DNA from: Holophagales bacterium
Lineage (GTDB): Bacteria > Acidobacteriota > Holophagae > Holophagales > Holophagaceae
Assembly (NCBI GenBank): GCA_031256155.1
Contig: JAIRRD010000236.1
Location: 1-12,350, forward strand
Length of the DNA stretch: 12,350 bases
Reading direction: 5' to 3'
This document shows positions 8,173 through 12,350 of this stretch, one piece after another (position 1 is the first letter of the stretch; each line of letters starts with the position of its first letter). The notes beneath the pieces were generated by a model. The model had not been told where the DNA came from. It did no database searches and saw only the letters and a list, made by a program, of their open reading frames with translations. The position numbers and the translations under genes were made by a program.

Positions 8173-8214
8173 CATAGTCCATTTACGGCTAGCCAAGCTC
8201 GCCTATGGACTATG
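8173..8214. repeat. Inverted repeat with 10-bp perfect arms
   Basis: CATAGTCCAT (8173-8182) pairs exactly with ATGGACTATG (8205-8214) across 22 bases that contain the palindrome GGCTAGCC (8187-8194). It abuts the second direct repeat ending at 8172. Function is unknown. Confidence 0.65.
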
Positions 8215-8223
8215 AGCGGCCGT

Positions 8224-8239
8224 GATTCGCAGGCGAATC
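8224..8239. repeat. Short palindrome GATTCGC-AG-GCGAATC
   Basis: Seven-base perfect arms with a two-base centre lie five bases before repeat copy 2. It could be an operator for the downstream gene or simply part of the composite repeat. I see no T-run for termination. Confidence 0.5.
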
Positions 8240-8243
8240 CCGG

Positions 8244-8279
8244 CATAGCAGTTTGACTACAATAAGTTAAACCGCTATA
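8244..8279. repeat. 36-bp palindromic interspersed repeat, copy 2
   Basis: This is the second copy of the repeat at 1684-1719, in the same orientation, differing only at the first base and at one arm base (A for G at 8250). The loop TACAATAA (8258-8265) and the right arm (8266-8279) are identical. The left-arm change weakens the stem here. It sits 42 bases before the restriction gene ATG. Confidence 0.85.
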
Positions 8280-8281
8280 GA
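8253..8281 (+). promoter_or_regulatory. Candidate sigma70-like promoter inside repeat copy 2
   Basis: TTGACT (8253-8258) is followed after exactly 17 bases by TATAGA (8276-8281), pointing at the restriction gene. Predicted transcription would begin near 8288, giving a leader of about 34 bases to the ATG at 8322. It is formed entirely by repeat sequence plus one base. It rests on motif match and spacing only. Confidence 0.4.
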
Positions 8282-8321
8282 AGGGGGGAAGTTTGACCGA
8301 GTGCCGTGCTATAGATATATA

Positions 8322-11300
8322 ATGCATACTTTGACGCTTGACACCATACTTGAAAAATACGACAAAGAGGCCGCAACCAAAGCCGATAAAGGGTTGCGCT
8401 TCGAGCGCCTCATGCGGGCCTTCCTCGAATCGGCCCCAGTGTATAGCGAGGTGGAGAAAGCGTGGCTGTGGAAGGAATGCCCCATGCGCCAAGAATTGGG
8501 GCCTGACACTGGCATAGACATAGTTTGCCGCACAAAGACCGGCGAATACTGGGGTGTACAGTGCAAGTTCTATGACGAGGATGGCCGCGTATCCATGCCG
8601 GACATAGACAAATTCCTGGGGAGGTTGGGGTCCGCTTTCCACATAGATGGCAAAAAAAAGTCATTCTCCTTCGGCCTGTGGATAGACACTACAGCCCAAA
8701 TTTGGAACGATAACGTCCTGAGCAAGTTCTCTCGTCATGAGCCAGAGGCAAAGCGAATAAATCTTGGCAACCTACGTGCCTATGCTGGCGTGGACTGGGG
8801 CAAATTGGACGCGGGCAATACCGGCACGGCAGCCAGGGTCGCCAAGCACGAGCCGAAGGAACACCAAAAGGTTGCCATAGGTAAGGCGATGGCTCACTTT
8901 CAAAAGCACGATAGAGGCCGCCTGATTATGGCCTGCGGCACCGGCAAGACATTTACGGCCCTTCGGATAGCAGAGGATGAAGTGCTGTCGAAGGATGGTA
9001 CGGTGCTGGTGTTGGTTCCATCCATAGCCCTCGTGGGCCAGTTGATGTGGGAATGGAAGAACCAGACGCGGTATGATTTTTTCCCCATCTGCGTATGTTC
9101 CGACCCATCGGCCACGAGCAAAAAGAAAAAGGATGATGGCGTTGACACAATCGAAGACGACGAAATAGACATGCCCCTGCCTGCAACATCAAGCCCAAGC
9201 ACCATAGCCATCCTGCACAAAAAGCACCCAGGCCCCAAGGTCATATTCTCAACCTATCAATCTCTCGACAAGGTGGCCAAAGCCCAAGCGGAACACTCCC
9301 TGCCCAAACTCGGCATGGTCATCTGCGACGAGGCGCACCGCACCATTGGCTACAAGCTGCCTAACGAAAAAGCCTCCAGCTTCCACCAAGTCCACGATGC
9401 CGACTACATAAAGGCCAAAAAGAGGCTCTACATGACCGCCACACCGCGCATGTACAGGCCGGGCGACATAGACAGGCTCAAAGAAAAGGATGCCATAGTC
9501 TGGTCTATGGACGATGTAAACGCCTTTGGGCCCGAAATACACGAACTGAAGTTCGGCACGGCAGTCGCCCAGGGGCTGCTGACTGACTACAAAGTTCTGA
9601 CGCTGACAGTAAGCGAGGACGACGTGCCAGAAAGCACAAAGGAGATTTTCACTCGCTACAAAGCCAATTATCGAGGCACAGCCAAGATAGAAGACGACTG
9701 GGATGCAAAGATAATTGGCTGCGTAAATGCCCTATCCAAACAACTCTTGGGCGATGGCAGCGAGAAAGTCATGGAGCAGGACCCAGGCCAGATGAAGCGT
9801 GCGGTCGCCTTTTCGGGGCGCATTGCAGATTCAGTGGAATATACCGAGCTATTCAAGCAGCTCACAGACGACTACATAGGCCAAATGCCAGAAGAAAGAC
9901 GTGGTGCCTTGGTGGGCGTTGAAATCGAGCACATAGACGGCGGCATGGGAGCCTCCAGCCGACAGCAAATGGTGGAACGACTGCGAAAGGGCCCAGAGGA
10001 AGGCAACTGCCGGATTCTCTCCAACGTGCGCTGCCTCGCCGAGGGCGTGGACGTGCCCTCGCTCGACGCGGTGCTATACTTGGCTCCCAAAAAATCCATC
10101 GTGGATGTCGTTCAGAGCGTCGGGCGTGTAATGCGCCTATCAAAAGGCAAGAAATTCGGCTACATCATAATCCCCATTTTTGTTTCTAAGGGCGAAGACC
10201 CAGAGGCTGCATTGGACGACAGCGAAAAGCACAAAGTCCTATGGCAAGTGCTACAGGCCCTAAGGTCACATGACGACAGATTTGATGACACGATAAACAA
10301 GATTGACCTCAACATCATAAGACCAAACAACATAGTGGTGGCAAAGCCTGCCGGGCCTAAAGCCATAAAGAGGCATAGTAAGTTCGGGGTGGGCACAACC
10401 GATGGTGGCAGCGGAGGGGATGGCGGAACTCAGGGCGGGGGCGAACAGCCCAAGCTCATAGACCTTGCCTATGAAAAGTTCGAGACATTCCAGCGCATAA
10501 TATTTGCCCGAATAGTCAAAAACGTGGGAACCAGGCGCCCTTGGGAGGATTGGGCCAAGGATGTGGCCGACATAGCCAGGAATCAGGCGAAGCGCATCAA
10601 AAAAGCCGTGGAGGGCGGTGACGAGCGCGCCAAAGATTCCTATGGAATTTTCCTAAAGGAAATGCAGGAGACAGTGGACGCAACAATTACCAGCGATGGT
10701 GCCATCGAGATGCTCGCACAGCACCTGATAACCGCACCTGTCTTTGAATCGTTGTTCGAGAACTATCAATTCGTCAAGTTCAACGCCGTCTCGAACGCAA
10801 TGGAGGTCATGCTGGAAATACTGCGGCAGAGCAAAGACATGGATCAGCGGGAACTCGACAAGATGAAGCCATTCTATGACAGTGTGAGGGCACGAGCCAA
10901 GGACATTGACAACCCAGCCGGTCGTCAGAAAGTAGTTATAGAGCTATACAACAACTTCTTCAGGGCCGCGTTTCCAAAACTCTCTGAAATGCTCGGCATA
11001 GTCTATACGCCGGTCGAAATTGTTGATTTTATTATCAAGTCCGTTGACGATGTGCTGAAGGCGGAGATGGGCCTGAGCCTCGCCTCCCCAGGTGTAAATG
11101 TGCTTGACCCCTACACCGGTACCGGCACATTCATCACCCGCCTCATAGAAAGCGGCCTCGTGCCCATAAAAGACTTGGAGAGGAAGTACTTGGGCGGCAA
11201 ATATTCTGCAAACACAAATGTCACGCAGGCTTATACCGGCGAGCTATACGCAAACGAGCTAGTTCTGCTCGCCTACTACATAGCCTGCGTTAACATAGAG

Positions 11301-12290
11301 AACGCTTTCCACTACGCCACAAACTACGTGAGTTATGAGCCGTTCCGAGGCATCGCCCTCACAGACACTTTCGGCGCATGGGATGCAACACTTAAAGGCC
11401 ACCCGACTTCAGCCAAAAAAGTGCTGTTCGACGACAACGCAGCTAGGGTTTCACACCAACAGGACACGCCCATAACAGTGATAATCGGCAACCCGCCCTA
11501 CTCGGCTGGCCAGAGGTCGGCCAACGACAACGCGCAGAATTACAAATATGATGAATTAGACCGAGCAATAGCCAGAACCTATGTCGCGGAGTCTACGGCC
11601 ACAAACAACAACGCGCTCTACGATTCCTACATCAGAGCTTTCCGCCACGCCACAGACCGACTGGGCGACAGGAATGGCATTATCTGCTTCGTATCCAACG
11701 GTGGCTGGCTGGACGGCAACAGTACCGCTGGTTTTAGGAAAACGATTGAAAAGGAATTTTCAAAGATATACGTCTTCAACCTGAGAGGGAACCAGCGAAC
11801 GAGCGGAGAACTGAGCCGCAGAGAGGGCGGAAAAATCTTTGGCAGCGGCTCCAGAACGCCTGTAGCCATCACCCTACTTGTAAAACGGGCAGGGTATAAG
11901 GGGAAAGCCGAAATATACTATAGGGACATTGGCGATAAACTAGACCGCGAGGCCAAGCTGAAGATTATCAAAAATTTCAAGAGCTTCCTGAACCTTGATA
12001 TGAAGCTCATTCGCCTGCATCCAAACGAACACGGCGACTGGATAACCACACGCAACGAGGCGTTCCAGACTTTTATACCGCTTGCGAGCGAAAAGAAGTT
12101 CGACAAGGACACAAAGAGTGCCTTCCTAGTGCATTCGAGAGGGTTGGAGACGGCACGAGATGCTTGGGTATACAACTTTTCACGAGCTACGACTTTGAAA
12201 AACATAAGCGGCATGGTTGACTTCTATAACTCCCAGCTAGTGTCTAATTGCAAAAGTTATCAGTCTTATTTGACAACTGTGTGCCCCTGA
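8322..12290 (+). CDS. Type ISP restriction-modification enzyme, 3'-truncated
   Basis: This is a single-polypeptide Type ISP enzyme (LlaGI/LlaBIII-like) that would methylate and, when unmodified, translocate along and cut DNA. Order (ATG at 8322 as residue 1): Mrr-like nuclease with D66 (GIDIV) and Q80-C-K82; SF2 helicase with Walker A GTGKT (K209), DEAH 336-339, TATP from 372 and QSVGRVMR 598-605; a glycine-rich linker at 689-709; helical spacer; gamma-class N6-adenine methyltransferase with DPYTGTGTF (929-937) and NPPY (1057-1060); then the start of the target recognition domain with DAWVYNFS and MVDFYNSQ. The family is about 1,550-1,600 residues; this frame gives 1,322. The last 16 residues are unlike the family and lie in IS DNA, so about 250 residues are lost. 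An in-frame GTG at 8301 after AAGGGGGG is an alternative start. Target binding is probably lost, so activity is doubtful. Confidence 0.9.
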   Translation: MHTLTLDTILEKYDKEAATKADKGLRFERLMRAFLESAPVYSEVEKAWLWKECPMRQELGPDTGIDIVCRTKTGEYWGVQCKFYDEDGRVSMPDIDKFLGRLGSAFHIDGKKKSFSFGLWIDTTAQIWNDNVLSKFSRHEPEAKRINLGNLRAYAGVDWGKLDAGNTGTAARVAKHEPKEHQKVAIGKAMAHFQKHDRGRLIMACGTGKTFTALRIAEDEVLSKDGTVLVLVPSIALVGQLMWEWKNQTRYDFFPICVCSDPSATSKKKKDDGVDTIEDDEIDMPLPATSSPSTIAILHKKHPGPKVIFSTYQSLDKVAKAQAEHSLPKLGMVICDEAHRTIGYKLPNEKASSFHQVHDADYIKAKKRLYMTATPRMYRPGDIDRLKEKDAIVWSMDDVNAFGPEIHELKFGTAVAQGLLTDYKVLTLTVSEDDVPESTKEIFTRYKANYRGTAKIEDDWDAKIIGCVNALSKQLLGDGSEKVMEQDPGQMKRAVAFSGRIADSVEYTELFKQLTDDYIGQMPEERRGALVGVEIEHIDGGMGASSRQQMVERLRKGPEEGNCRILSNVRCLAEGVDVPSLDAVLYLAPKKSIVDVVQSVGRVMRLSKGKKFGYIIIPIFVSKGEDPEAALDDSEKHKVLWQVLQALRSHDDRFDDTINKIDLNIIRPNNIVVAKPAGPKAIKRHSKFGVGTTDGGSGGDGGTQGGGEQPKLIDLAYEKFETFQRIIFARIVKNVGTRRPWEDWAKDVADIARNQAKRIKKAVEGGDERAKDSYGIFLKEMQETVDATITSDGAIEMLAQHLITAPVFESLFENYQFVKFNAVSNAMEVMLEILRQSKDMDQRELDKMKPFYDSVRARAKDIDNPAGRQKVVIELYNNFFRAAFPKLSEMLGIVYTPVEIVDFIIKSVDDVLKAEMGLSLASPGVNVLDPYTGTGTFITRLIESGLVPIKDLERKYLGGKYSANTNVTQAYTGELYANELVLLAYYIACVNIENAFHYATNYVSYEPFRGIALTDTFGAWDATLKGHPTSAKKVLFDDNAARVSHQQDTPITVIIGNPPYSAGQRSANDNAQNYKYDELDRAIARTYVAESTATNNNALYDSYIRAFRHATDRLGDRNGIICFVSNGGWLDGNSTAGFRKTIEKEFSKIYVFNLRGNQRTSGELSRREGGKIFGSGSRTPVAITLLVKRAGYKGKAEIYYRDIGDKLDREAKLKIIKNFKSFLNLDMKLIRLHPNEHGDWITTRNEAFQTFIPLASEKKFDKDTKSAFLVHSRGLETARDAWVYNFSRATTLKNISGMVDFYNSQLVSNCKSYQSYLTTVCP

Positions 12291-12350
12291 TTTCCCGTTT
12301 GCGCCAGATGAAGGGCTTCGCTGTTGAGTTGTAAGCCTCTACGAATTTCT
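12240..12350 (-). mobile_element. End of an IS630-family insertion sequence (continues outside)
   Basis: From about 12240 the sequence stops matching the restriction gene and encodes a transposase tail on the minus strand. The junction is CTAG (12237-12240); IS630-type elements insert at TA, and the founding IS630 favours CTAG. Only one end is visible, so the terminal inverted repeat and the duplicated TA cannot be checked. The transposase stop lies within a few bases of the inferred tip, as in compact IS630 elements. Confidence 0.65.
12244..12350 (-). CDS. IS630-family transposase, C-terminal fragment
   Basis: Read from 12348 down to TAG at 12246-12244, the minus strand gives 34 residues with FVEAYNSTAKPFIWRKREI followed by GTQLSNKTDNFCN. 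The YN-x-TAKPF-x-W pattern is the characteristic end of IS630/Tc1-type DDE transposases, where it closes the catalytic domain. The N-terminus, helix-turn-helix and DDE residues lie beyond the window. The fragment is open across the window edge, so the gene may be intact. It is convergent with, and inserted into, the restriction gene. The assignment rests on a short motif; another DDE family is possible but less likely. Confidence 0.7.
   Translation of the reverse strand, partial: KFVEAYNSTAKPFIWRKREIRGTQLSNKTDNFCN

Noticed and set aside
8056..8279. CRISPR array or tRNA gene in the intergenic gap
   Set aside because: The repeats are few, imperfect and irregularly spaced, and no cloverleaf or T-loop sequence is visible.
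8293..8323. TTGACC and TATAAT as the restriction gene promoter
   Set aside because: The spacing is 19 bases and the TATAAT overlaps the ATG at 8322, so transcription would begin inside the gene.
8172..8642. Minus-strand open frame of 156 residues over the restriction gene start
   Set aside because: Most of it is antisense to the well-supported nuclease domain; the rest is repeat sequence, with no recognisable protein.
9249..10143. Minus-strand open frames inside the restriction gene
   Set aside because: They are antisense shadows across the helicase motifs, with low-complexity translations.

Overview
The window holds a bacterial core-gene block followed by an accessory restriction-modification gene that has been cut by an insertion sequence. 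It looks like a proteobacterium. A Desulfovibrionales-type (delta-proteobacterial) host is my best guess, from three things: separate nuoC and nuoD rather than the fused nuoCD of enterics, a two-subunit (alpha2beta2) glycyl-tRNA synthetase, and the cdsA-dxr-rseP order. No sequence here proves this assignment.

Layout. Positions 1-1614 (+) are the 3' part of glyS; its 5' end lies outside the window. It converges on a seven-gene minus-strand series read right to left: cdsA (7871-6978), dxr (6967-5810), rseP (5826-4651), nuoA (4581-4189), nuoB (4192-3551), nuoC (3542-3045) and nuoD (3015-1807). The spacing is tight, with overlaps at dxr/rseP and nuoA/nuoB. CdsA makes CDP-diacylglycerol for phospholipids, Dxr commits carbon to MEP isoprenoid synthesis, RseP is a membrane site-2 protease, and NuoABCD form part of respiratory complex I. 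No further nuo genes follow nuoD.

Between cdsA and the next plus-strand gene (7872-8321) I see no gene. The region holds a perfect 16-bp-stem hairpin in the cdsA leader, a pair of about 24-bp direct repeats, two inverted repeats, and one copy of a 36-bp palindromic repeat. The other copy lies at 1684-1719, just past glyS, so same-orientation copies flank the nuo-rseP-dxr-cdsA block. Both carry a promoter-like TTGACT-N17-TATA motif.

Positions 8322-12290 (+) encode a large single-polypeptide Type ISP restriction-modification enzyme: Mrr-like nuclease, SF2 DNA translocase, helical spacer, gamma-class N6-adenine methyltransferase, and the start of the target recognition domain. The reading frame leaves family-like sequence at a CTAG at 12237-12240. 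The minus strand of the remaining bases (12348-12244) encodes the C-terminal tail of an IS630-family transposase. The enzyme therefore appears to have lost most of its target recognition domain to an IS630-type insertion, and is probably inactive or altered.
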